Shown: in pieces, positions 6,981 through 16,185 of the stretch | Layout of the letters: every line of letters begins with the position of its first letter | Position numbering within the stretch: position 1 is the stretch's first letter | Assembly: GCF_025699485.1 (NCBI RefSeq) | Contig: NZ_JANUXN010000001.1 | Span: 124,001 to 188,000, forward strand | Direction of reading: 5' to 3' | DNA: 64,000 nucleotides | DNA from: Thauera carbonicopians | GTDB taxonomy: Bacteria > Pseudomonadota > Gammaproteobacteria > Burkholderiales > Rhodocyclaceae | The notes under the pieces: generated by a model | What the model was told of the DNA's origin: nothing | Seen by the model: the letters and a program-made list of their open reading frames with translations, nothing else | Databases searched by the model: none | Position numbers and translations under genes: made by a program

Positions 6981-9764
6981 TCAGCAGCGCGCCTGCTCCA
7001 TCGCCTCCCGGCTGCATTCGTCCAGTAGATGGACGATGGAGCGGTAGGGCAGGCCGGTGGCGGCGGTGAGGCCGATCTCGCAGGTCTGGTTGCTGGAGTA
7101 GCCGCCGCAACAGCCTGCCGGGATGTCGGCGGCCAGCTTGCGCAATGCGTGGGCGTTCAGTTCGGGCACGACGAAGCCGCGGTCGCCGCCGAAGCCGCAG
7201 CATTTGACTTCCGCCGGCAGCGTCACCTGCTCGGCACAGGCGCGGGCGAGCCGGGTGAGCTTGTCTTCGAAGCCCATGCGGCGCGCGCTGCAGTTCAGAT
7301 GCACCAGCACCGGCGCGCTCTTCTTCGCCAGCATCAGGCGCGGCAGCAGGGCGTCGTGGGCGAACTCGACGAGATCGTACACCGGCAGGCGCTCGCCGAG
7401 GAAAGTCTTCATCCGCAGTGAACAGGCGCTGGCATCGAACACGATCGGATGGCGGCCGTTGTCGCTGGCGCGGCGCAGCACGGCTTCCAGTTCGGTCGAC
7501 TTGCGCTCGGCGTCCTCGGCGAGGCCGCGGCTGGCGAAGGACTGGCCGCAGCACAGCGCATCGATGCCGTCGGGCACGACCGGCGCGTAGCCTGCGCGTT
7601 CGAGCACGCGGATGACGGTTGCCGACAGCGCATTCTCCGGCGTGTCGGCGCCGAACATGCGGCCGGCACAGGCCGGGAAATAGACCACCTTGTCGCCGCC
7701 GGCGGAGGGCGTGGCGCGGCCCGCCGGCTGCGGCTTCGGCATGCCGGCTTTCCAGGCGCTGCCGCTGAGGCGGGCGAGCAGCGGCGTGCCGAGCACGGAT
7801 TCGGCGACATGGCCGGCTTTCAATGCCGTGCGCGCCAGTGCCTGGGTGGCGCCGAAATGGTTGGCGGCGACGCGGCCCAGCGAACGCGCGACCGAGGACA
7901 GGTTTTCGCCGCGCACCGCGCGGGTCAGCGCGCCGGTCTCGATGCCGACCGGACAGGCGGTGGCGCACAAGCCGCAGGTGGCACAGGTGTCCAGGCCCAT
8001 GTAGAGGTAGTCCTGGCCGAGCTCGCCGGGCGCTTCGCCCGCCGCCTTGCGCCGCGACAGCTCGCGCCAGCCGACGATGCGCTGGCGTGGCGACAGCGTG
8101 AGGCCGTGCGAGGGGCATTGCGGCTCGCAGAAGCCGCACTCGATGCAGCGATCCACCGGCGCGTACAGGTCTCCGGCGGCGGGCATCGGCTTGAGGTGCT
8201 TGACGTGGGCCTCGGCGTCGTCGTTGATGATGACGCCGGGGTTGAGCAGGCCTTCGGGGTCGAACAGCTGCTTGATCTCCTTCATCAGTGCATAGGCCTG
8301 CGCGCCCCATTCCAGCTCGACGAAGGGCGCCATGTTGCGCCCGGTGCCGTGTTCGGCCTTCAGCGAGCCGTCGTACTTTTTCACCAGCAGGGTACAGAGC
8401 TCGTCCATGAAGGCGGCGTAGCGGGCGACTTCGGTGTCGATGCCGAAATCCTGCGTGAATACGAAGTGGACGTTGCCTTCCAGCGCATGGCCGAAGATGA
8501 TCGCTTCGTGATAGCCGTGCCTGGCGAACAGTTGCTGCAGATCGAGGCAGCAGGCGGCCAGGTCGGGCACCGCCACCGCGACGTCCTCGATGATGACGGT
8601 GGTGCCGGGCTTGCGCACCGCGCCGACTGCCGGGAAGGTGCCCTTGCGCACGTTCCACAGGCGTGCGATCTCGGTGGTGTCGGTGGTGAAGGCGGGCGGC
8701 TCCAGGAGCGGATGGCGGGCCAGCTCGGCGAGCACGGCGTCCATGCGGTTGGTCAGTTCCTCGGCGGACGGCGCCCGCGTCTCGATCAGCAGCGCGGTGG
8801 CGCCGTCGGCCAGGTCGCGCAGTACCGGCGGCATGCCCGGCTTGTCGGCCACCGCCCGCAGCGAGGCGCGGTCGAGCAGCTCGACCGCATCCACCGGCGC
8901 CGACTTCAGCCCGGCCACCGCCAGGCAGGCGCTTTCCATGTCGGGGAAGAACACCAGCGCGCTGGCCTTGTGGGCGTATTCCGGCACGGTGCGGTAGCTG
9001 ACGCGGGAAATGAAGCCCAGCGTGCCTTCCGAGCCGATCATCAGGTGGGCGAGGATATCCACCGGGTCGTCGAAATCGACCAGGGCGTTGAGGCTGTAGC
9101 CGGTGGTGTTCTTGATCTTGTACTTGCTGCGGATGCGGGTGCAGAGCGCCTCGTCGGCCTTGATGCCGGCGGACAGCGCGGCCAGGTGCTCGAGCAGTGC
9201 CGCATGGCTGCTGCGGAAGGTGGTCACGCTGGCCGCGTCGGCGGTGTCGAGCAGGCTGCCGTCGGCCAGCAGCACGCGGATCGCGGCCAGCGTGTTGTAG
9301 CTGTTCTGCGCGGTGCCGCAGCACATGCCGCTGCTGTTGTTGGCGACGATGCCGCCGATCTTGGCGGCGTTGATCGATGCCGGGTCGGGGCCGATCTTGA
9401 GGCCCAGCGGCGCCAGCCGGCGGTTCACCTCGGCGCCGATGATGGCCGGCCCCACGTCCACCGTGGTGCCGTCGGCGGCGATGCGGCAGGTCGCCAGGCC
9501 TTCGCCGAGCAGCACCAGCACGCCGTCGGTCACCGCCTGGCCGCACAGGCTGGTGCCGGCCGCACGGAAGGTGACCGGCCGCTGGTGGCGGCGCGCGAGA
9601 TCGACCACGTCGCGCACTTCGTCCTCGCTATCGACGACGGCGACGACTTCCGGAATCAGGCGGTAGAAGCTGCCGTCCGTGCCGTAGGCGAGGCGGCGCA
9701 GTTCGTCGGTGATCACGTGCTCGGCGGGCAGCCGGCGGCGCAGGGCTTCGATCAGTGCGGACAT
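6981..9764 (-). CDS. FAD-linked D-lactate dehydrogenase with C-terminal Fe-S/CCG domain
   Basis: This 927-residue fusion has an N-terminal FAD-binding type 4 domain (RPVTFRAAGTSLCGQAVTDG) followed by the FAD-oxidase C domain. Two [4Fe-4S] motifs come next, CIECGFCEPQCPS near residue 538 and CATCGLCATACPVG near 590. The C-terminus has GlpC/LutA-type CCG motifs (CCGQSFASRG, CCGFGGDRGF, CCGGYSS). This is the quinone- or cytochrome-linked D-lactate dehydrogenase type (Dld-II), with 2-hydroxyglutarate as an alternative substrate. GAGG upstream of the Met at 9764 supports the start; an earlier in-frame Met lacks one. It follows the lut genes on the same strand, 81 bp after lutB, and likely handles the D isomer while LutABC handles L-lactate. 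Confidence 0.92.
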   Translation of the reverse strand: MSALIEALRRRLPAEHVITDELRRLAYGTDGSFYRLIPEVVAVVDSEDEVRDVVDLARRHQRPVTFRAAGTSLCGQAVTDGVLVLLGEGLATCRIAADGTTVDVGPAIIGAEVNRRLAPLGLKIGPDPASINAAKIGGIVANNSSGMCCGTAQNSYNTLAAIRVLLADGSLLDTADAASVTTFRSSHAALLEHLAALSAGIKADEALCTRIRSKYKIKNTTGYSLNALVDFDDPVDILAHLMIGSEGTLGFISRVSYRTVPEYAHKASALVFFPDMESACLAVAGLKSAPVDAVELLDRASLRAVADKPGMPPVLRDLADGATALLIETRAPSAEELTNRMDAVLAELARHPLLEPPAFTTDTTEIARLWNVRKGTFPAVGAVRKPGTTVIIEDVAVAVPDLAACCLDLQQLFARHGYHEAIIFGHALEGNVHFVFTQDFGIDTEVARYAAFMDELCTLLVKKYDGSLKAEHGTGRNMAPFVELEWGAQAYALMKEIKQLFDPEGLLNPGVIINDDAEAHVKHLKPMPAAGDLYAPVDRCIECGFCEPQCPSHGLTLSPRQRIVGWRELSRRKAAGEAPGELGQDYLYMGLDTCATCGLCATACPVGIETGALTRAVRGENLSSVARSLGRVAANHFGATQALARTALKAGHVAESVLGTPLLARLSGSAWKAGMPKPQPAGRATPSAGGDKVVYFPACAGRMFGADTPENALSATVIRVLERAGYAPVVPDGIDALCCGQSFASRGLAEDAERKSTELEAVLRRASDNGRHPIVFDASACSLRMKTFLGERLPVYDLVEFAHDALLPRLMLAKKSAPVLVHLNCSARRMGFEDKLTRLARACAEQVTLPAEVKCCGFGGDRGFVVPELNAHALRKLAADIPAGCCGGYSSNQTCEIGLTAATGLPYRSIVHLLDECSREAMEQARC

Positions 9765-9845
9765 GGAGATTCGTCCCTCGGTGGGAATGGAGAAAGGTGT
9801 GAGGGACGCGGCGCTCCGCATGGAGAACGCCGCGTGCGGACGGAT

Positions 9846-11294
9846 TCAGTGCCGTTCCCGCACCATGTCCCGCAGCCGTCGCGGCGCGGGCTTGAGCGGC
9901 GTGCGCGCCGCCGTCCAGCCGCTTTGCTGCTTCGGCGTCAGCGCCCGGAAGCGCGAAGCAAGCCAGGTGAACAGCCGGTAGTTGCCCGGGCTGGCATAAA
10001 TGCCCGCCCAGGTCCGCCACAGCAGCGACAGCGGTTTGCTGTAGCCCGCGCCCTGGCCGGCCAGGGCCGGGTCGGCATGAGGCTCGCTCTGCGCCTCGCC
10101 CCGCAGGCGGATCAGCAGTTCGGGAATCGGGATGCGCACCGGACAGACCTCGCCGCAGGCTCCGCACAGCGAGGACACCGTCGGCAGCAGATGCGTCTGT
10201 TCGAGGCCCATCATGTGCGGCGACACGATCTTGCCGATGGGGCCGGGATAGGTCGTGCCATAAGCGTGGCCGCCGATGCGGGTATACACCGGACAGTGGT
10301 TCATGCACGCGCCGCAGCGGATGCACTGCAGCGTCTTGCGCAACTGTTCGTCGGCATAGGCCTGCGAGCGGCCGTTGTCGAGCAGGATCAGGTGGACTTC
10401 CTCGGGCCCGTCTTTCTCGTCCGGCTTGCGCGGGCCGGAGATCATGTTGAAGTAGGTCGAGATTGCCTGGCCGGTGGCCGAGCGGGTCAGGATCGAATAC
10501 AGCGGCGCCACGTGCTCCAGCTTCTCGACGACCTTTTCGATGCCGGTGATCGCCATATGCACCTTCGGTACCGTGGTGCACATGCGGCCATTGCCTTCGT
10601 TCTCGACGAGGCAGAGCGTGCCCGTTTCGGCGACGGCGAAATTGACGCCGGACAGGCCGATGTCGGCATGCTCGAACTTCTCGCGCAGCACCCGGCGGCC
10701 GATCTGGATCAGCGCATCGACGTTGTCCGTGTAATCGACGCCCGGCACCTTGTCGGCGAACAGGCGGGCGATCTGTTCCTTGGTCTGGTGGATCGCCGGC
10801 ATGATGATGTGCGAGGGTTTCTCGCCGGCGAGCTGGACGATGTATTCACCCATGTCCGACTCCAGCGCTTCGATGCCGGCGGCTTCCATGGCGTGGTTGA
10901 ATTCGATTTCCTCGCTGACCATCGACTTGCCCTTGACGATGGATTTCGCCGCATGGCGGCGGGCGATGCCGAGCATGATCGTATTGGCTTCGTCGGCATC
11001 GGAGGCCCAGTGCACCTGCACGCCGTTGCGGGTCAGGTTGGCTTCCAGCTGCTCCAGCAGCTCGGGCAGCTTGGACAGGCTGTACTGGCGGATGCTCTCG
11101 GAGAGGTCGCGCAGCGAGGACAGCTCCGACGCATCCGGAAACTGCGCGGCGCGCTTGGCCATCAGGAAATCCATCGCGCCGCGGAAGCTCGTGCGCAGAT
11201 GGGTGTCGTTCACCGCTTCGTGGATGCGCTTGCGCAGCGCCTGTGCCGATACGAAGGCGAGCGGCTGGGCGGTATTCGATTGGGGGGTGCTCAT
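9846..11294 (-). CDS. lutB: LutB/LldF-type Fe-S lactate oxidation protein
   Basis: This 482-residue protein has an N-terminal LUD domain and a C-terminal ferredoxin-like region with CIRCGACMNHCPVY and CGACGEVCPVRIPI. This is the layout of LutB/LldF (YkgF), the electron-transferring subunit of the non-flavin L-lactate dehydrogenase complex that oxidises L-lactate to pyruvate. AAGGAGA precedes the ATG, which overlaps the lutC stop by 4 bp (ATGA). It acts with LutA and LutC encoded just upstream. Confidence 0.95.
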   Translation of the reverse strand: MSTPQSNTAQPLAFVSAQALRKRIHEAVNDTHLRTSFRGAMDFLMAKRAAQFPDASELSSLRDLSESIRQYSLSKLPELLEQLEANLTRNGVQVHWASDADEANTIMLGIARRHAAKSIVKGKSMVSEEIEFNHAMEAAGIEALESDMGEYIVQLAGEKPSHIIMPAIHQTKEQIARLFADKVPGVDYTDNVDALIQIGRRVLREKFEHADIGLSGVNFAVAETGTLCLVENEGNGRMCTTVPKVHMAITGIEKVVEKLEHVAPLYSILTRSATGQAISTYFNMISGPRKPDEKDGPEEVHLILLDNGRSQAYADEQLRKTLQCIRCGACMNHCPVYTRIGGHAYGTTYPGPIGKIVSPHMMGLEQTHLLPTVSSLCGACGEVCPVRIPIPELLIRLRGEAQSEPHADPALAGQGAGYSKPLSLLWRTWAGIYASPGNYRLFTWLASRFRALTPKQQSGWTAARTPLKPAPRRLRDMVRERH

Positions 11295-11968
11295 TGCCCG
11301 TCTCCTTCGGCGTTGGTGACGATCACGACCAGTTCCTTCGGGCCGTGGGCGCCGTAGGCCAGGGTCTGCTGGATGTCGGCGGTCTTGGACGGGCCGGACA
11401 CCAGCAGCGCGTTGGTGGGCAGGCCGGAAGCCCAGCCGCCGTCGCGGATGGCGTGGAAGAAGGTCTGGTGGATGCGGCGCGCATCCAGCAAAGCGAAATG
11501 GATCGGCGGCACCAGCGACAGGGTGCGCGGTTCGGCAGCGGACGGCCACAGGATCAGCGTGCCGGTTTCGGCGATGGCCCCCAGCGTCTGGGTGAAGCCG
11601 GCATCGACCTGGTGGAACAGCTCGCGCTTGAAATCCTCGACCCGCCCGGCCCAGGGGCGCAGTGCCGTAGTGGAGAAGCCGGCCGGATCCAGCCGGCTGC
11701 CGGCCGGCGTATCGGCGCCGTAGAGCAGCGAAGCGACGCCCTTGTCCGCGCACAGGCGGGCGAGCAGTGCGGGCCAGTCGGCTTCGGTGGAGAAATGCAC
11801 TTCGGCATGGAAGCTCTCGATGCCGGTGCGAAAGCGCGCCACGCGTTCGGCGAGGCTCTCGTCGCGCAGGCGGGGCTGGTAATGCTGGTCCAGGTCCGGC
11901 ACCGGCAGGGGCTGGGCGGGGCGGCTGGCGCGCAGCCTGGACAGGATGCGTTCTCGGCTGGCGCTCAT
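11291..11968 (-). CDS. lutC: LutC/LldG-type LUD domain protein
   Basis: This 225-residue LUD-domain protein is the third subunit of the LutABC L-lactate oxidation complex. The conserved LUD features are visible in the C-terminal half: AIAETGTLILWP, then LSLVPPIHFALLDARRIHQTF and LLVSGPSKTADIQQTLAYGAHGP. The Met at 11968 was chosen because GAGGAGC lies directly upstream and it sits 1 bp beyond the lutA stop; a longer frame exists but would run back into lutA. Its stop overlaps the lutB start. Confidence 0.94.
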   Translation of the reverse strand: MSASRERILSRLRASRPAQPLPVPDLDQHYQPRLRDESLAERVARFRTGIESFHAEVHFSTEADWPALLARLCADKGVASLLYGADTPAGSRLDPAGFSTTALRPWAGRVEDFKRELFHQVDAGFTQTLGAIAETGTLILWPSAAEPRTLSLVPPIHFALLDARRIHQTFFHAIRDGGWASGLPTNALLVSGPSKTADIQQTLAYGAHGPKELVVIVTNAEGDGQ

Positions 11969-11969
11969 G

Positions 11970-12785
11970 TCAGCTCCTCTGCGCGACCTGGCCGCCGGTG
12001 CGGCGCAGCAGGAAGGTGGCGAGGTGCTCGCCCGGCAGCGAAGCCTGGCGGCGGCCGGCGTCGAGATCTTCCTTTTCCGCACGCTTGGTGATGTTGAGCA
12101 GGCAGCCGCAGTCGGCGGTCACCACTTCGCGCGCGCCGGTCGCCTTCAGCGCGGCAACCTTGTCGCTGACCATCGCGGTCGAGATGTCCGGGTGCTTCAG
12201 CGAGAAGGTGCCGCCGAAGCCACAGCATTCGGATTCGTGATCGTGGTGGGCGAGGGTGACGTTGCCCAGGCGGGCGAGCAGTTCGCGGCCGACGAGATGG
12301 GTGCCCATCTCGCGCCGCGCCGAACAGGAGGTGTGCAGTGCGACGGTGACGGGCTCGCCCTCGTCGTGGCGCTGGAAGCCCAGCACGTGCAACAGGAATT
12401 CGGCGAGCTCGTAGGTGCGGGCGCCGATTGCCGCCGCCTTGGCGCGCAGCGCCGGATCGTCGCCGACGACATTCTCCCAGTGCCACCGCAACATGCCGGC
12501 ACAGGAGCCGGAAGGGACGACGATGGGCAATTCCTCGGGAAACAGCTCGAGCTGGGAGACGACCACCTTGCGCGCTTCCTGCGGAAAGCCGGTGGTGAAG
12601 GCGGGTTGGCCGCAACAGGACTGGTTTTCGGGGAAGATCACGCGGATGCCTTCGCGTTCGAGCAGGCTGATGGCATCCATGCCGGCTTCCGGCACGAACA
12701 GATCCACCAGACAGGTGGCGTAGAAATACACGGCTGCCGGTCGCGGCGGATAGGCGCGCGCAAGGCTGTTCGACGGGTTGCTCAT
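11970..12785 (-). CDS. lutA: LutA/LldE-type CCG-domain protein
   Basis: This 271-residue protein consists of two cysteine-rich CCG domains, seen as SCCGQPAFTTGFP (about residue 57) and ECCGFGGTFSLKHP (about 186). A further Cys pair is in TADCGC. It is the first gene of the lut operon, with GAGGAGGAG immediately before its ATG, and the promoter/operator region lies about 45-60 bp upstream. LutA-type subunits hold the non-cubane Fe-S centres used in L-lactate oxidation to pyruvate in the cytoplasm. No lactate permease or regulator gene is adjacent within the window. Confidence 0.95.
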   Translation of the reverse strand: MSNPSNSLARAYPPRPAAVYFYATCLVDLFVPEAGMDAISLLEREGIRVIFPENQSCCGQPAFTTGFPQEARKVVVSQLELFPEELPIVVPSGSCAGMLRWHWENVVGDDPALRAKAAAIGARTYELAEFLLHVLGFQRHDEGEPVTVALHTSCSARREMGTHLVGRELLARLGNVTLAHHDHESECCGFGGTFSLKHPDISTAMVSDKVAALKATGAREVVTADCGCLLNITKRAEKEDLDAGRRQASLPGEHLATFLLRRTGGQVAQRS

Positions 12786-12828
12786 GTCTCCTCCTCAAGG
12801 TGCCCGTCAGCGCTGCGGGACCGATTTG

Positions 12829-12846
12829 ATTATATTGGTAATACCA
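12829..12846 (-). promoter_or_regulatory. lut operon promoter with FadR/LldR-like operator
   Basis: On the minus strand a perfect TATAAT (12829-12834) adjoins the inverted repeat TGGTAATACCA (12836-12846). The repeat fits the FadR-subfamily GntR pattern TnGTnnnACnA. LldR/LutR repressors of this family bind such sites and release on lactate. The operator overlaps the -10/-35 spacer, as expected for repression. The regulator itself is not in the window. Confidence 0.7.
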
Positions 12847-13030
12847 CTTGACTCGTCGCTCAAAAAAATGTAATGGCAAGCGCAGCCAGCGTCAACGATT
12901 CATTTTTTCGATGGATGCGGCTGTAATCGGGCCGGACGCCATGAACGGCGACGGCCGCCGAGCGCCATGCCCGACGGCCGTTTCCGCAGTTTCGCCGGCG
13001 CAAACCGGCCCTTTCCGTCAGCGGCGCATG

Positions 13031-13909
13031 TCAGCCCTGCACACCGGTGAGCTGGTGCAGCCGCGCGACCGTGCCGGCATCCAGCCCCAGGCCGCGTGCG
13101 AGCTGGCGCAGATAGGCCACTTCGGCCTCGGTGTCGAGGTCGATCGCCAGCAGCGAAGCACCGTAGACCTGAGCTGCGACCGCCTGGTTGGGCACGGCGG
13201 CGATCAGCGATTCCAGATCCAGCGGGCGGCGCAGCTCGGCGACGACGAACTGCTTTTCTTCCGCCGTGACGCCGTCTTCGCCGATCTTGCCGACGATGCG
13301 CTGGATTTCGCTTTCGTCCACCTCGCCGTCGGCCTTGGCCGCCGCAATCATCGCGCGCAGCACGAGCTGTTCGGTCTCGGGCGAAGTCATCGCCGCCAGC
13401 TGGGTCGGCTCGATCTGGTCGGGTGCCATCGCCGCCTGGGCGCCGGTGAAGCCGGCCGCGGTCCGCGAGCCTTGCCAGTTCTTTAGCGCCGCCATCGCCA
13501 GCGTGGCGAGGATGGCCATGCCGGCACCGCCGAGCGGGTTGCCCGAGCCGGCGCGGCCGGTGCCGCTGCTTCCGCCGCCCAGCATGCCGCCGAGCACGTC
13601 GCCGAGGCCGCCACCCGCAGCGCGGCCGCCGGCGCCGCCGCCGAGCAGGCCGCCGAGCAGATCACCCAGGTTGCCGGCTCCGCCCCTGGCCGAACCCTGG
13701 CCGCCGAGAACGCTGCCCAGTACGTCCGCCAGGCCGCCACCCGCGCTGCCGCGGCCACCGCCGCCCGCGCCCAGGACCGTGCCGAGCAGATCGCCCAGGC
13801 CGCCGGCACCGCCCAGCCCGGACGAGCCGAGCGTGTGATCCAGCCGCGAACGGCTCTGGCTGGCCATGCCTTGCTGCAGAATCTGGCCGATGATGTTGCC
13901 GAAACTCAT
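13031..13909 (-). CDS. DUF533/TerB-like protein with Gly-rich N-terminal half
   Basis: This 292-residue protein begins MSFGNIIGQILQQGM, followed by about 100 residues of repeated Gly/Leu units of the form LGDLLGGLLGGG. A short hydrophobic helix follows (about 130-142, MAILATLAMAALKNW). The C-terminal domain is TerB-like, with acidic motif AAAKADGEVDESEIQRIV and a helical remainder, matching DUF533 (YebE family), which is usually an inner-membrane-associated stress protein of unknown role. GGAGAA before the ATG supports the start. It is divergent from thrC. Confidence 0.85.
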   Translation of the reverse strand: MSFGNIIGQILQQGMASQSRSRLDHTLGSSGLGGAGGLGDLLGTVLGAGGGGRGSAGGGLADVLGSVLGGQGSARGGAGNLGDLLGGLLGGGAGGRAAGGGLGDVLGGMLGGGSSGTGRAGSGNPLGGAGMAILATLAMAALKNWQGSRTAAGFTGAQAAMAPDQIEPTQLAAMTSPETEQLVLRAMIAAAKADGEVDESEIQRIVGKIGEDGVTAEEKQFVVAELRRPLDLESLIAAVPNQAVAAQVYGASLLAIDLDTEAEVAYLRQLARGLGLDAGTVARLHQLTGVQG

Positions 13910-14065
13910 GGTGTTCTCCGGTTTTTGTCGTGAGGCGCAGGAATTGTAGCCGCCTGCCGGCCCTGGAACGGTATGTCGGCTGCCGCGCCATTCGTTAAAA
14001 TCGCGCATTTGCACCCGGACGCTTCGTCCGGCCCGATTCCAGCCCAGTCTCCGAGGACTTCCTCC

Positions 14066-15526
14066 GTGAAATACATCTCCACCCGAGGCCATGCCGGCCA
14101 GCCCGCCAATCCCGAGTTCTGCGACATCCTGCTCGGCGGCCTCGCACCCGATGGCGGGCTGTACCTGCCCGAGACCTATCCTCAGGTGACGCGCGCCGAA
14201 CTCGATGCCTGGCGCAATCTCTCCTACGCCGAGCTGGCTTTCGCCATCCTGTCGAAGTTCGTCACCGACATCCCGCCGGCCGACCTGAAGGCGATCTGCG
14301 ACAAGACCTACACCGCCGAGGTCTACTGCCACGTGCGCGAGGGCGACAAGGCCGGCGACATCACGCCGGTGCATTGGCTGGAGGAGGGCACTCATTCTCG
14401 TCCCCTCGGTCTGTTGGAGCTGTCCAACGGCCCGACGCTGGCCTTCAAGGACATGGCGATGCAGTTGCTCGGCAACCTGTTCGAGTACGTGCTGGCCAAG
14501 CGCGGCGAGACGATCAACATCCTCGGTGCGACCTCGGGCGACACCGGCTCGGCGGCGGAATACGCGATGCGCGGCAAGCGTGGCGTGCGCGTGTTCATGC
14601 TGTCGCCGCACGGCAAGATGAGCGCCTTCCAGCGCGCGCAGATGTATTCGCTGCAGGACGACAACATCTTCAACATCGCCGTCACCGGCATGTTCGACGA
14701 CGCCCAGGACATCGTGAAGGCGGTGTCGAACGACCATGCCTTCAAGGCGAAGCACAAGATCGGTGCGGTCAATTCGATCAACTGGGCGCGTGTCGCGGCG
14801 CAGATCGTCTATTACTTCAAGGGCTATTTCGCCGCGACGAAGAGCAATGACGAGCAGGTCGCGTTCTGCGTGCCCTCGGGCAACTTCGGCAACATCTGCG
14901 CCGGCCACATCGCCCGCCAGATGGGCCTGCCGGTGGCGAAGCTGATCCTCGCCACCAACGAGAACGACGTGCTCGACGAGTTCTTCCGCACCGGCGTCTA
15001 CCGTCCGCGCAAGGCCGCCGAGACCCACGTCACTTCCAGCCCGTCGATGGACATCTCCAAGGCCTCCAACTTCGAGCGCTTCGTCTTCGACCTGGTCGGG
15101 CGCAAGCCGCAGAAGGTCGCTGCGCTGTGGGCGGAAGTCGATGCCGGCCGTCCCTTCGACCTGTCGACCTCGGCCGAATTCGCCCGCATCGGCGACTTCG
15201 GCTTCATCTCGGGTGCCAGCAGCCACGCCGACCGCCTGGCGACCATCCGCAAGGTCTACGAGCAGTACGGCGTGATGATCGACACCCACACCGCCGACGC
15301 CGTCAAGGTGGCCTGGGAGCGTGCCGCCGAAGTGCCGGCCGGCGTGCCGGTGCTGGTGCTGGAAACCGCGCTGCCGGTCAAGTTCGCCGAAACCATCGTC
15401 GAGGCGCTGGGCCGCGAGCCGGAGCGCCCGGCCGACCTCGAAGGCATCGAGAAGCTGCCGCAGCGCGTCGAGGTGATGGCGCCGGACGTGGATGCGGTGA
15501 AGCGTTTCATCACCGAGCGCGTCTGA
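14066..15526 (+). CDS. thrC: Threonine synthase
   Basis: This 486-residue PLP enzyme of the long (fold-type II) threonine synthase class converts O-phosphohomoserine to threonine. The PLP lysine lies in NGPTLAFKDMAMQ. The phosphate-binding loop is GATSGDTGSAAEYA, and VPSGNFGN is also present. A GTG at 14066 was chosen because GAGGA sits 8 bp upstream and the protein then begins KYISTRGHAG like family members; a longer ATG frame would run back into the promoter. Homoserine dehydrogenase (hom), its frequent upstream partner, is absent; a DUF533 gene is divergent instead. Confidence 0.97.
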   Translation: MKYISTRGHAGQPANPEFCDILLGGLAPDGGLYLPETYPQVTRAELDAWRNLSYAELAFAILSKFVTDIPPADLKAICDKTYTAEVYCHVREGDKAGDITPVHWLEEGTHSRPLGLLELSNGPTLAFKDMAMQLLGNLFEYVLAKRGETINILGATSGDTGSAAEYAMRGKRGVRVFMLSPHGKMSAFQRAQMYSLQDDNIFNIAVTGMFDDAQDIVKAVSNDHAFKAKHKIGAVNSINWARVAAQIVYYFKGYFAATKSNDEQVAFCVPSGNFGNICAGHIARQMGLPVAKLILATNENDVLDEFFRTGVYRPRKAAETHVTSSPSMDISKASNFERFVFDLVGRKPQKVAALWAEVDAGRPFDLSTSAEFARIGDFGFISGASSHADRLATIRKVYEQYGVMIDTHTADAVKVAWERAAEVPAGVPVLVLETALPVKFAETIVEALGREPERPADLEGIEKLPQRVEVMAPDVDAVKRFITERV

Positions 15527-15537
15527 GGCGGCCAGTG

Positions 15538-15559
15538 CCGCGGAGCCCTGGCTCCGCGG
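15538..15559. terminator. Hairpin between thrC and the convergent unknown gene
   Basis: A perfect 9-bp stem CCGCGGAGC/GCTCCGCGG with a 4-nt loop starts 12 bp after the thrC stop and lies between convergent genes. No clear T-tract follows on either strand, so terminator function is probable rather than certain. Confidence 0.5.
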
Positions 15560-15590
15560 TGTTCGGGCCGTAGCCGGTACCGGGCAGGCT

Positions 15591-16175
15591 TCAAGCCGAT
15601 TCGGGCTGCGGATCCCGGATGAAGCCGAGGCGGGCGGCAGCCGTCTGCTGGTCGGCGGCTGCCAGCGCCTGAAGCTCCAGGCCCTTCCATTGCAGTCGGG
15701 GCGCGGCGGCGTCCGGCGTGGATGCGCCCGACATCAGCGCCGACAAGGCTTCTTCGCCGGCGGTGCCGCCTGCCGGATCGAGGACCTCGGCCAGCAGCAT
15801 CGCCAGGTCGCGGTCGTCCAGCGCGGCGGGGCCGGCGTCGGTGGCGAGGAACAGCCGTCCTTCGGCGTCGAGCAGCAGCGGGCAGGTCGCCGTGACGCTG
15901 CGCCCGGTGTGGGTGACGAAGCTGCTGTCAGGCTGCAGGCGCAGCACCCAGGGCGCGCTTTCCAGCGCGACGTACACCCGCTGCGGGCCGTTGTTCACCA
16001 GCCAGCGGCCTTCTGCGTCATGGGTGTAATGGGCGTTCAGGAAAGCGATCAGCCCGGGATGGGAGATCGTTTCGCCTTTCAGCCGCCAGCGGCCGCGGGC
16101 GTCGAGCGACAGCCAGCCGTAGCAGGCCGGCACCGTCGGCCAGGGCGGCAGGGAAGCGCTGGCGCCGTCGGCCAT
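15591..16175 (-). CDS. Conserved protein of unknown function next to nadC
   Basis: This 194-residue soluble protein has no signal peptide. Its first 90 residues read like a small beta-rich domain (PACYGWLSLDARGRWRLKG, then LIAFLNAHYTHDAEGRWLVN and GPQRVYVALE). The rest is acidic and helical. The start lies 10 bp beyond the nadC stop, so the two genes are very likely co-transcribed. The pattern suggests a family conserved in beta-proteobacteria, but I cannot name it or assign a role. Confidence 0.7.
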   Translation of the reverse strand: MADGASASLPPWPTVPACYGWLSLDARGRWRLKGETISHPGLIAFLNAHYTHDAEGRWLVNNGPQRVYVALESAPWVLRLQPDSSFVTHTGRSVTATCPLLLDAEGRLFLATDAGPAALDDRDLAMLLAEVLDPAGGTAGEEALSALMSGASTPDAAAPRLQWKGLELQALAAADQQTAAARLGFIRDPQPESA

Positions 16176-16185
16176 CGGGCGGCGC

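Noticed and set aside
6532-9546. One long minus-strand frame joining the VOC gene to the lactate dehydrogenase region
   Set aside because: Only its last 126 codons (from 6912) are a real gene; the rest is a frame-shifted shadow of the dehydrogenase gene.
7449-11357. A 1302-codon open frame on the + strand opposite the lactate genes
   Set aside because: It is antisense to well-identified proteins, its product is low-complexity Ala/Gly/Arg/His text, and long antisense frames are expected at this GC content.
13031-15289. Long frame extending the DUF533 protein upstream through thrC
   Set aside because: The upstream part is antisense to thrC; a ribosome binding site and family-like start place the true start at 13909.
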